Shown here in pieces: positions 1 to 5,879 of a stretch of 13,510 nt of DNA. The translations under genes and the position numbers were made by a program. Origin of the DNA: an uncultured Collinsella sp. (GTDB lineage Bacteria; Actinomycetota; Coriobacteriia; Coriobacteriales; Coriobacteriaceae). The notes under the pieces are model-generated. The model saw nothing but the letters and a program-made list of their open reading frames with translations, did not search any database and was not told where the DNA came from. The stretch is taken from the NCBI GenBank assembly GCA_902475375.1, contig CABRZC010000054.1:1-13510 (forward strand), read 5' to 3'. Positions within the stretch are counted from its first letter, which is position 1. The number at the start of each line of letters is the position of its first letter.

Positions 1-14
1 AACTCATAACGAGA

Positions 15-143
15 TTATTTCTCGTTTGAAATCCATTTTATTGTACATTTGGGGAGATACGTCAGCTCGCCCGGCTGACCGCCGTGTCTAAAAGCCTCGA
101 AAATGCCCCGAATCGCTGCTACTAAAAAGGTAACAGTACTCAT
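15..143 (-). CDS. Possible small ORF, 42 aa, unrecognised
   Basis: An uninterrupted reading frame runs on the minus strand from ATG (143-141) to TAA (17-15) and encodes 42 residues starting MSTVTFLVAAIRGIFEAF. The N-terminal half is hydrophobic and the C-terminal half is polar and basic. I see no convincing ribosome binding site and recognise no family. The stretch also contains a small hairpin (61-66 with 74-79), so it may be non-coding spacer or part of a repeated intergenic element. It is listed because nothing else explains the region. Confidence 0.2.
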   Translation of the reverse strand: MSTVTFLVAAIRGIFEAFRHGGQPGELTYLPKCTIKWISNEK

Positions 144-189
144 ATTTGATGTTTTTTGACCACAGACATTTGCAGACCCCCTAGGCTAC

Positions 190-254
190 TCATTGGGGAC
201 AGACTTAAATGACCAGTCGTTGGGGATCAGTCATTGGGGACAGACTTAAATGAC
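190..254. repeat. Two direct copies of a 24-bp repeat, 41-bp period
   Basis: Identical 24-bp copies lie at 190-213 and 231-254. Each starts TCATTGGGGACAGAC and ends TTAAATGAC, and each has 5-bp inverted ends (TCATT and AATGA). The 17-bp spacer between them contains a degraded partial copy (CGTTGGGGATCAG, about 218-230). The element lies just past the stop codon of the minus-strand acetyltransferase gene. Short GGGGACAGACT-type palindromic repeats recall REP-like elements linked to Y1 transposases, but no transposase is present here, so that link is inference. Confidence 0.8.
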
Positions 255-272
255 TAGGTGTGGCTGCTGGGC

Positions 273-914
273 CTAGACGGTTAGGTCCAGCTCGTAGAGG
301 AAGCTTTCGCGCGGCATGGCGTGGCGGCGTTCCTCGCGGTTAGCGCGGTGCGTGGCGGTGCGCTTAAAGCCGTGCAGCTCGTAGAACTTCCACGAGCAGT
401 TGGAGTCGGTGTACAGGTGTGCCCTTGTCGCCCCGCGCGAGGAAAGGTACGAGACCGCGGCATCGAGCAGCACCGAGCCTACGCCCAGGCCATGGACGTC
501 GCGATCAACGGCAAGCAGCGTGACCTCGTTGTCATGCGGCAGTGGGCTTTTCTCGAGCAGGCGGTTGTTGGTTCGGATGGTTGTGCGCACAAACGAGAGA
601 TACTCGGCGCACGACTCGGGTTCTAGCTCGCGCATCTGCGACAGCAACGCGCGTTCGGTATCCATCCAATGCTCGTTGATAGTGACGCCGGAGCTCTGTC
701 CTGCACGCGCAAGCGCAATGCCGCGCGCCTCGCCGTCAATCACCGCAACCTGCGAAAACGTCGAGGATGAAAGGCAGTAGGCAAGATCGCACGCGGCTTC
801 GAGGCGGTTGTACTCATCGTTATCCGAGTTGTTGTGCCAAAGCTGTTGCAAGATCAGCGCGATGGCGTCGAAGTCTTCGGTATCAAACGGTCGGTAGAGA
901 ACCCGCGAGACCAT
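273..914 (-). CDS. GNAT-family N-acetyltransferase
   Basis: The 213-residue product looks like a GNAT acetyltransferase, which moves an acetyl group from acetyl-CoA to an amine. Substrate unknown. The acetyl-CoA binding core is in the C-terminal half: motif A spans about residues 131-162, with the pyrophosphate loop HGLGVGS at 141-147 followed by a helix, and motif B spans about 168-184 (LYTDSNCSWKFYELHGF). The N-terminal 125 residues are less typical and may shape the substrate pocket. On the minus strand AAAGAGG lies 4 nt before ATG 914-912, which supports this start. The gene is divergent from purH and stands alone. The two 24-bp repeats lie just downstream of its stop. Family assignment is firm. 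The specific role cannot be read from sequence. Confidence 0.85.
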   Translation of the reverse strand: MVSRVLYRPFDTEDFDAIALILQQLWHNNSDNDEYNRLEAACDLAYCLSSSTFSQVAVIDGEARGIALARAGQSSGVTINEHWMDTERALLSQMRELEPESCAEYLSFVRTTIRTNNRLLEKSPLPHDNEVTLLAVDRDVHGLGVGSVLLDAAVSYLSSRGATRAHLYTDSNCSWKFYELHGFKRTATHRANREERRHAMPRESFLYELDLTV

Positions 915-1191
915 GGTGCCTCTTTCTTTTGCGGATGCATATCGAGCACAGTTCTACCACGCCGTTGGCATCTAGTTATGGTGCCCCTGTGTTCCATCAA
1001 CTCACCGTGCCCAGTGCCGCGCCCATGCCCTCCGCTCGCAAGCTTTTTCTGCACATGCGACCGTTGCGGGGTGCATCGTCGCGCTCGATGCGCTACATTG
1101 AATCAGTATTTCCAATGCCGCTGCGCGAGCGCTGCAGATCGACGTATCACCGACTCACAGAGCACGGCGGCGTACCAGACAGGAGGACTGC

Positions 1192-2799
1192 ATGGGATCT
1201 GATGTGAAGATCGCACGCGCGTTGATCTCGGTTACCGATAAGACGGGCGTCGTCGATTTCGCACGGACGCTGGTTGACGACTTTGGCGTCGAGATCATCT
1301 CTACGGGCGGCACGGCTCGTGCCATCGAGGACGCGGGCATTCCCGTAACCCCCATCGAGGAGTTCACGGGCTATCCCGAGATGATGGACGGCCGCGTTAA
1401 GACCCTGCACCCCAAGGTCCACGGCGCGCTGCTGGCCCGTCGCGATTCCGAGCAGCACATGCAGGAGGCCGCTCAGCACGGCATTAAGCTGATCGACCTG
1501 GTCGTCGTCAACCTGTACGAGTTCGAGAAGACCGTCGCTAACCCCGAGGTCACCTTCGCGGACGCCATCGAGCACATCGACATCGGTGGCCCCTCCATGC
1601 TGCGCTCCGCTGCTAAGAACGCCGCGAGTGTTACCGTCATCTCCGACCCGGCCGACTACGACGCCGTCCTGGCCGAGATGCGCGAGACCGGCGGTTGCAC
1701 CACGCTTTCCACCCGTCGTCGTCTGCAGGTGAAGGTCTACCAGACCACCGCCGCCTACGACACGGCCATCTCCCGTTGGCTTGCCGCCCAGGCAAGCGAC
1801 GTGGCGGACACCTCTGCCAAGCTCGAGATCTCGCTGGAAAAGGTCGACGACCTGCGCTATGGCGAGAACCCGCAGCAGAAGGCTACGGTCTATCGCTTTG
1901 CCGAGGGCTGCGAGAATACCGCGAGCTCTCAGTTCCCGCTCGTGGGCTCCGAGCAGATCCAGGGCAAGCCGCTCAGCTACAACAACTATCTGGACGCCGA
2001 CTCCGCTTGGAACCTGGTCCGCGAGTTCGACGAGCCGGCCTGTGTGATCCTCAAGCACCAGAACCCCTGCGGTTCTGCCGTTGCCGAGGGTATCACGGCC
2101 GCCTACGACCGCGCCTTCGCCTGCGATCCCAAGAGCGCCTTTGGCGGCATTATCGCCTGCAACCGCGAGGTTCCCTATGAGCTGGTTGAGCACTTCGCCG
2201 ATCAGAACAAGCAGTTCGTCGAGGTTATCATCGCCCCGAGCTACACTGCCGAGGCGCTCGAACGCATGGCCAAGCGCCCCAACCTGCGTGTGCTGGCTAC
2301 CGGCGGCGTGGACCACGGCGCCCAGGTGGAGCTGCGCTCCATCGACGGCGGCATGCTGGTGCAGGAAGTCGACCACGTAACCGAGGATCCCGCGACCTTT
2401 ACGTTCCCCACCGACCGCAAGCCCACCGACGCCGAGATGGCTGAGCTTGAGTTTGCCTGGAAGGTCTGCAAGGGCGTCAAGTCCAACGCCATCCTGGTCT
2501 CCAAGGGTAAGGCCGGCATTGGCATGGGCCCGGGCCAGCCCAACCGCGTTGACTCTGCACTGCTTGCCTGCGAGCGCGCCGAGGACTTCTGCGAACGCGA
2601 GGGCGTGGAGAAGGGCGGCTTTGCCTGCGCAAGCGACGCATTCTTCCCGTTCCGCGACAACGTCGACGTGCTTGCTGAGCATGGTGTGACCTGCATCATC
2701 CAGCCCGGCGGCTCCAAGCGCGACGACGAGAGCGTCCAGGCCTGCAATGAGCACAATATTGCTATGGTGTTTACGGGCGCTCGCCACTTCCGCCACTAA
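1192..2799 (+). CDS. purH: Bifunctional AICAR formyltransferase / IMP cyclohydrolase PurH
   Basis: PurH carries out the last two steps of de novo purine synthesis in the cytoplasm: formylation of AICAR by 10-formyl-THF, then ring closure to IMP. The 535-residue length is typical of the family. The N-terminal MGS-like cyclohydrolase domain covers about residues 1-145, with DGRVKTLHPKVHG at 66-78 and IGGPSMLRSAAKN at 131-143. The AICAR transformylase domain follows, with RYGENPQQ at 222-229, the catalytic-site KHQNPCG at 288-294 and SAFGGI at 315-320. Further on come GMGPGQPNRVDS, ASDAFFPFRDNVD, IIQPGGSKRDDE and the conserved C-terminal FTGARHFRH. AGGAGG at 1181-1186 lies 5 nt before the ATG and fixes the start. 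The gene is apparently monocistronic: it is divergent from the acetyltransferase and followed by a strong terminator. No other pur gene is in the window. Confidence 0.98.
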   Translation: MGSDVKIARALISVTDKTGVVDFARTLVDDFGVEIISTGGTARAIEDAGIPVTPIEEFTGYPEMMDGRVKTLHPKVHGALLARRDSEQHMQEAAQHGIKLIDLVVVNLYEFEKTVANPEVTFADAIEHIDIGGPSMLRSAAKNAASVTVISDPADYDAVLAEMRETGGCTTLSTRRRLQVKVYQTTAAYDTAISRWLAAQASDVADTSAKLEISLEKVDDLRYGENPQQKATVYRFAEGCENTASSQFPLVGSEQIQGKPLSYNNYLDADSAWNLVREFDEPACVILKHQNPCGSAVAEGITAAYDRAFACDPKSAFGGIIACNREVPYELVEHFADQNKQFVEVIIAPSYTAEALERMAKRPNLRVLATGGVDHGAQVELRSIDGGMLVQEVDHVTEDPATFTFPTDRKPTDAEMAELEFAWKVCKGVKSNAILVSKGKAGIGMGPGQPNRVDSALLACERAEDFCEREGVEKGGFACASDAFFPFRDNVDVLAEHGVTCIIQPGGSKRDDESVQACNEHNIAMVFTGARHFRH

Positions 2800-2828
2800 G
2801 TTCCGCCTTGGGACAAAATAATCTCCGC

Positions 2829-2864
2829 AAAAGACGGCTGCTCCGTTTGGAGGGCCGTCTTTTT
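2829..2864 (+). terminator. Rho-independent terminator after purH
   Basis: A perfect 10-bp stem pairs 2829-2838 (AAAAGACGGC) with 2854-2863 (GCCGTCTTTT). A nested CTCC/GGAG pairing (2841-2844 with 2849-2852) closes a GTTT loop, and the right arm ends in a T5 run (2860-2864). It lies 29 nt after the purH stop, so it most likely ends the purH transcript. Confidence 0.9.
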
Positions 2865-2866
2865 GG

Positions 2867-2872
2867 TATAAG
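2867..2872 (+). promoter_or_regulatory. Possible -10 box TATAAG for the gene at 2905
   Basis: TATAAG lies directly after the purH terminator and is preceded by TGG, an extended -10 pattern. No good -35 box is visible. If it is used, transcription would start near 2879. That would leave no leader for an ATG at 2881 and favours the ATG at 2905. Confidence 0.4.
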
Positions 2873-2904
2873 AGGACGGAATGACTAACACGAAAGGTAC
2901 AACC

Positions 2905-3612
2905 ATGCCCCAGATTGATGATGCTGAGCTGTTTGGCAATGCCGAGGATCAGCGTGCGTACGAGGACTTTTGCGCCAATCAGGAGGCGGTCGAGAAGTTT
3001 ACGCTCGACAAGCCCGCGCTCATCTGCCGTTGGCGCATGTCCAACAAAAAGGTACCCATGCTCAATCGTCACATCCGCGCGTTGTCTGAGCGTCTGGTGC
3101 AGGGCGAGCCGCTTACCCATAACATGCTCAGCTGGGCCAAGCAGCACGTTGAGTGGTCGCTTGCCGAGGGCGACTACACCGCCCGCGACGGCGTGCTCAT
3201 GCTGGTGATCGACATCAACGGCAATGCCGCCATGACGGTGGGTGAGTACGAGCCGCTGGCCGACACGTCGGCCAAGGCGCTGCGTGCCCGCTCCGCCGAG
3301 GCCCGCTCCGAGGCCGACGAGACCGGCGTGGCGCCCGAGCTGCTCGCCGCCGTCAACAACGGTGAGCTGGCCTTTGTGGCGCCGGCGGACGAGTGCCTGT
3401 GCGGAACGGCGACGCTCATCGAGCAGCTGGCCCAGACCAAGGGCATCCCGGTCACGCGCGTGGACATTCCCGCACAGCTCAAGGGCGCGCTGTTCCTGGT
3501 GAGTGACGAGCACGGCGTGGTTCCCGCAACCGAGACGGACGCCGCCGAGTCCGACGTCGCCACGGTCGCCTTCTTCGCTGAAGGCTACGAAAAGCTCCGC
3601 GCCCACCACTAA
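2905..3612 (+). CDS. Uncharacterised protein, 235 aa
   Basis: I do not recognise this protein. It is acidic and apparently soluble, with no signal peptide or membrane segment. The N-terminal third has RWRMSNKKVPMLNRHIRALS and HNMLSWAKQHVEWSL. A strand-rich part (DGVLMLVIDINGNAAMTVGEY) follows, then an Ala/Glu/Arg-rich helix, and last an alpha/beta part with a possible nucleotide- or substrate-binding turn (DECLCGTATLIEQLAQTKGI). The reading frame also has an ATG at 2881 preceded by AGAGGA, which would give 243 residues. I prefer 2905 because GAAAGG lies 7 nt before it and TATAAG at 2867 would put the transcript start beside 2881. The codon style matches the housekeeping genes, so this looks like a resident gene. 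No catalytic motif is clear enough to suggest a function. Confidence 0.8.
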   Translation: MPQIDDAELFGNAEDQRAYEDFCANQEAVEKFTLDKPALICRWRMSNKKVPMLNRHIRALSERLVQGEPLTHNMLSWAKQHVEWSLAEGDYTARDGVLMLVIDINGNAAMTVGEYEPLADTSAKALRARSAEARSEADETGVAPELLAAVNNGELAFVAPADECLCGTATLIEQLAQTKGIPVTRVDIPAQLKGALFLVSDEHGVVPATETDAAESDVATVAFFAEGYEKLRAHH

Positions 3613-3616
3613 GTGA

Positions 3617-3700
3617 TTTTTTTTGGGACGGGGATTAAAGAATCATTTTGGTCCCCGCCACCGCTGCGAGTGCGAGGCGGACAAAACGCCCGCGCTCGCG
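3617..3700 (+). promoter_or_regulatory. Structured spacer: T8 run and two hairpins before the response regulator
   Basis: A T8 run (3617-3624) follows the stop at 3612. Next, CGGGGA (3629-3634) can pair with TCCCCG (3652-3657), or alternatively GGGAC (3625-3629) with GTCCC (3651-3655). A longer hairpin then pairs 3666-3673 with 3692-3699 and 3676-3679 with 3687-3690, closing a GACAAAA loop. The T run precedes the stems, so this is not a classical forward terminator. It could be a minus-strand structure, a leader element or a repeated intergenic element. Confidence 0.45.
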
Positions 3701-3792
3701 AACAGTTCTGTCACCTTGGCATCGAGCGCGGTGCACACCTGCGGTTTCGCAGCCATAATGGTGGCAAGGCAACCAAGAGGGGAGCGGAATCC

Positions 3793-4464
3793 ATGGCGCT
3801 GATCTATATCGTTGAGGACGACGAGCCCATTCGTCGCGAGCTTGCCGATATCCTTGCCCGTGCCGGTTTTGAGGTCGAGGCATGCGAATCGTTTGAGCAT
3901 GTCTCGCACGATATTCTCGCTGCCGCGCCCGACCTGGTGCTGCTCGACCTCACGCTTCCCGTCAAGGACGGCCAGCATATCTGCCACGAAGTCCGTCACG
4001 AATCCGAGGTCCCCATCATCGTCCTCACGTCGCGCACGACCGAGATCGACGAGGTCATGGCTATGACGCTCGGCGCGGACGATTTCGTTTCCAAGCCCTA
4101 TAGCGCGCGCGTGCTCGTGGCGCGCATCAATGCCTTGCTGCGTCGCACCGCGACGGCGGGCGAGCGCAGCACGCTCGTCCACAAGGGGCTGGAGCTCGAT
4201 CTCGCCCGCTCCATAGCCAGCAATACGGCATCCGGCGACAGTACCGAGCTCACCAAAAACGAACTGCGTATCCTCTCGCTGCTTCTGAGCCGCGCGGGCA
4301 AGATCGTTTCGCGTTCGGCTATCATGCAGGACCTGTGGGACTCCGATGCCTTCGTGGACGACAATACGCTCACCGTCAACATCAACCGCCTGCGCACTAC
4401 ACTCGAAAAAATCGGTATCAAGGGGTATCTGACCACGCACCGCGGCCAGGGCTATTCTGTCTAG
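3793..4464 (+). CDS. OmpR/PhoB-family response regulator
   Basis: The 223-residue product is a DNA-binding response regulator. The receiver domain (about 1-115) has the acidic pair D9-D10 in IVEDDE, the phospho-acceptor D52 in LLDLTLP, the switch T79 and the conserved K101 in VSKPY. A linker leads to a C-terminal winged-helix domain (about 125-223) with LTKNELRILSLLLSRAGKIVSR, the recognition region DDNTLTVNINRLRTTLEKIG and the closing RGQGYSV. The frame is open further upstream, but ATG 3793 begins exactly at the receiver fold and has AGGGGAG 8 nt before it. The histidine kinase gene follows at once and is certainly its partner. The receiver resembles BceR-type regulators of cell-envelope stress, but no transporter gene adjoins, so the target is unknown. 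Confidence 0.93.
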   Translation: MALIYIVEDDEPIRRELADILARAGFEVEACESFEHVSHDILAAAPDLVLLDLTLPVKDGQHICHEVRHESEVPIIVLTSRTTEIDEVMAMTLGADDFVSKPYSARVLVARINALLRRTATAGERSTLVHKGLELDLARSIASNTASGDSTELTKNELRILSLLLSRAGKIVSRSAIMQDLWDSDAFVDDNTLTVNINRLRTTLEKIGIKGYLTTHRGQGYSV

Positions 4465-4467
4465 GTG
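4463..4467 (+). promoter_or_regulatory. Ribosome binding site overlapping the regulator stop codon
   Basis: AGGTG overlaps the response regulator TAG (4462-4464) and lies 6 nt before ATG 4474. It favours ATG 4474 over the in-frame GTG at 4465, and it suggests that translation of the kinase is coupled to the regulator. Confidence 0.55.
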
Positions 4468-4473
4468 CCGGTC

Positions 4474-5517
4474 ATGTCGTTTGCCAAATTCTTTAAAGAC
4501 GCGCTGCTTCCCGTCGCCGTGTGGACGTGCGGCGTGCTGCTGAGCTGCTTTGTGCTGATGGTCGGCGGCGCACCCGTTTCTATCGTGGTCGTGGCGGTCG
4601 GCGTGTCCTTGATCTTTGGCATGCTGGGCATTGTGATCGAGTACGCGCGTCGCCGCCGTTTTCTGCGTCAGCTGGAGCGCGCGGCCGAGGAGCTGGAGAG
4701 CCCCGCATGGGTGCAAGAGATGGTGCAATGCCCAACCTATGCCGAGGGCGAGCTGGAGTACGAGGTTTTACGACGGGTGGGCAAAGCTGCCTGCGACGAG
4801 GTTGCCGAAGGCCGGCGTCAGACCGATGACTATCGCGACTATATCGAGAGCTGGGTCCACGAGGCCAAGCTGCCCCTGGCGGCGGCTCACCTGATTTTGG
4901 AAAACCTGGACGGCAGCGAAGACGACCTGTCGCGCGTGGATGACCTGGGCCGTGAGCTGGCTCGTATGGAGCGCTATATCGACCAGGCACTGTACTACGC
5001 GCGCTCGGAAGTCGTGGAGCGGGACTACCTGATTCGCCGCTGGAATCTCAAGACCTTGGTGACGGGCGCGATTAAGGCCAACGCGCGCGAGCTCATCGCG
5101 GCGCACGTGGCCCCAGTGTGCGAGAACCTCGACTTCGAGGTCTTTACCGACGAGAAGTGGCTTGAGTTTATTCTGGGCCAGCTCATCCAGAACAGCATTA
5201 AATACGCGCGCGAGGACGGCGCGAAGATCGTGTTTTCGGGCGCGTTGCTGGACGAGGGCCTGGCAAGTGAGCGCATTGAGCTCACTGTTGCCGATAACGG
5301 CTGCGGCGTGAGCGCGGCCGACCTGCCGCGCGTGTTCGAGAAGGGCTTTACCGGCGACAACGGCCGCACCACCAAGCGCGCAACGGGCATCGGCCTCTAC
5401 CTGGTGGCGCGCCTGTGCTCCAAGATGGGTATCGATGTCACCGCGGCATCCGAGCCCGGCGAAGGCTTCGTCGTCACGTTTGCCTTCTCGACCAACAAAT
5501 TCCAATACTTTGAGTAG
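4474..5517 (+). CDS. Sensor histidine kinase, BceS-like (intramembrane-sensing type)
   Basis: The 347-residue product is a membrane histidine kinase that phosphorylates the regulator encoded upstream. Two transmembrane helices lie near the N-terminus (about 11-29 and 35-55), joined by a very short outer loop (GGAPV), so there is no sensor domain outside the cell. The phosphoacceptor box is WVHEAKLPLAA with H129, similar to the WVHxIKTP box of BceS-type kinases. The ATPase domain has the N box QNSIKYA (about 239-245), G1 DNGCGV (274-279), the F box FEKGFTG and G2 TGIGLYL (304-310). A GTG at 4465 directly after the regulator stop would add three residues. BceS-type kinases usually sense through a partner ABC transporter (BceAB). 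None is encoded in this window. The kinase family is certain. The BceS-like label rests on architecture. Confidence 0.92.
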   Translation: MSFAKFFKDALLPVAVWTCGVLLSCFVLMVGGAPVSIVVVAVGVSLIFGMLGIVIEYARRRRFLRQLERAAEELESPAWVQEMVQCPTYAEGELEYEVLRRVGKAACDEVAEGRRQTDDYRDYIESWVHEAKLPLAAAHLILENLDGSEDDLSRVDDLGRELARMERYIDQALYYARSEVVERDYLIRRWNLKTLVTGAIKANARELIAAHVAPVCENLDFEVFTDEKWLEFILGQLIQNSIKYAREDGAKIVFSGALLDEGLASERIELTVADNGCGVSAADLPRVFEKGFTGDNGRTTKRATGIGLYLVARLCSKMGIDVTAASEPGEGFVVTFAFSTNKFQYFE

Positions 5518-5560
5518 TCGTCGCGGTGTAACGTCCCGGAGCGTCATTCACGTTAAGACA

Positions 5561-5580
5561 ATTATCCCAAACGGGATAAT
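5561..5580. promoter_or_regulatory. Probable HipB operator O1
   Basis: This is a perfect 20-bp palindrome, ATTATCCC-AAAC-GGGATAAT. Its core, TATCC-N6-GGATA, resembles the TATCC-N8-GGATA sites bound by E. coli HipB, with a spacer two bases shorter. Its 20-bp core is the exact reverse complement of the second site 39 bp downstream, centre to centre. Confidence 0.75.
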
Positions 5581-5594
5581 TCCATCATGATGTG

Positions 5595-5624
5595 CTATGA
5601 TTATCCCGTTTGGGATAATCATAG
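5595..5624. promoter_or_regulatory. Probable HipB operator O2 overlapping the hipBA promoter
   Basis: This is a perfect 30-bp palindrome with 13-bp arms (CTATGATTATCCC and its complement) around GTTT. It contains TATGAT (5596-5601) and GATAAT (5614-5619, preceded by TGG), either of which could be the -10 box of hipBA. A bound repressor would therefore cover the promoter. It ends 9 nt before the hipB ATG and its last two bases reach into the AGGGG ribosome binding site (5623-5627). Confidence 0.8.
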
Positions 5625-5633
5625 GGGATTAGC

Positions 5634-5879
5634 ATGCAAGACTGGAATGAGCGAACGATTTTTGACCCAGCTGAACTCGGTGCATATTTGCGTGAGCGCC
5701 GGAAGAAGCTCGGTTATACCCAACGCGATGTGGCTGATTTCAACCAGTGCAGTTTGCGCTTTGTGAGCGAGCTTGAGCGTGGAAAGGCGGGTGCCAATCT
5801 TCGCCAAACCCTTCAAATCGCTAACAGCTTGGGGGTCGATTTGATCCTGAGGGAGAGGGGCGACGGCTCATGGCATTAA
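5634..5879 (+). CDS. hipB: HipB-type antitoxin, Xre-family repressor
   Basis: This 81-residue protein has one Xre/Cro helix-turn-helix domain: GAYLRERRKKLGYTQRDVADF as helices 1-2, then CSLRFVSELERGKAGANLRQTLQIANSLGVDLIL. This is the common antitoxin form paired with HipA kinases (the Y4mF-like group). It should neutralise HipA and, with it, repress its own operon at the two palindromes just upstream. The start is ATG 5634, with AGGGG at 5623-5627. hipA begins inside its 3' end with a 10-nt overlap, a sign of coupled translation. The base composition is more AT-rich than the two-component genes before it, which suggests transfer. Confidence 0.9.
   Translation: MQDWNERTIFDPAELGAYLRERRKKLGYTQRDVADFNQCSLRFVSELERGKAGANLRQTLQIANSLGVDLILRERGDGSWH

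Noticed and set aside
190..254. CRISPR array
   Set aside because: Only two repeat copies, a spacer of 17 bp that itself contains a degraded copy, and no cas genes nearby.
767..1207. Plus-strand open frames between the acetyltransferase and purH
   Set aside because: They overlap the 5' end of the acetyltransferase gene and the purH start, are Arg/Ser-rich without pattern, and lack a ribosome binding site. I treat 915-1191 as the shared upstream region of two divergent genes. I saw a small hairpin (1073-1091) but no clear promoter there.
1147..3609. 820-codon open frame on the minus strand across purH and the next gene
   Set aside because: It lies opposite two real genes with conserved protein sequence on the plus strand, its product has low-complexity Gly/Leu/Ala/Val/His-rich sequence with no family pattern, and it spans the purH terminator. 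Long antisense frames like this arise from codon bias in GC-rich genes.
3613..3792. N-terminal extension of the response regulator to 3613
   Set aside because: The extension translates a T8 run and hairpin-forming spacer, starts immediately after the previous stop, and precedes a complete receiver domain that begins at ATG 3793 with its own ribosome binding site.
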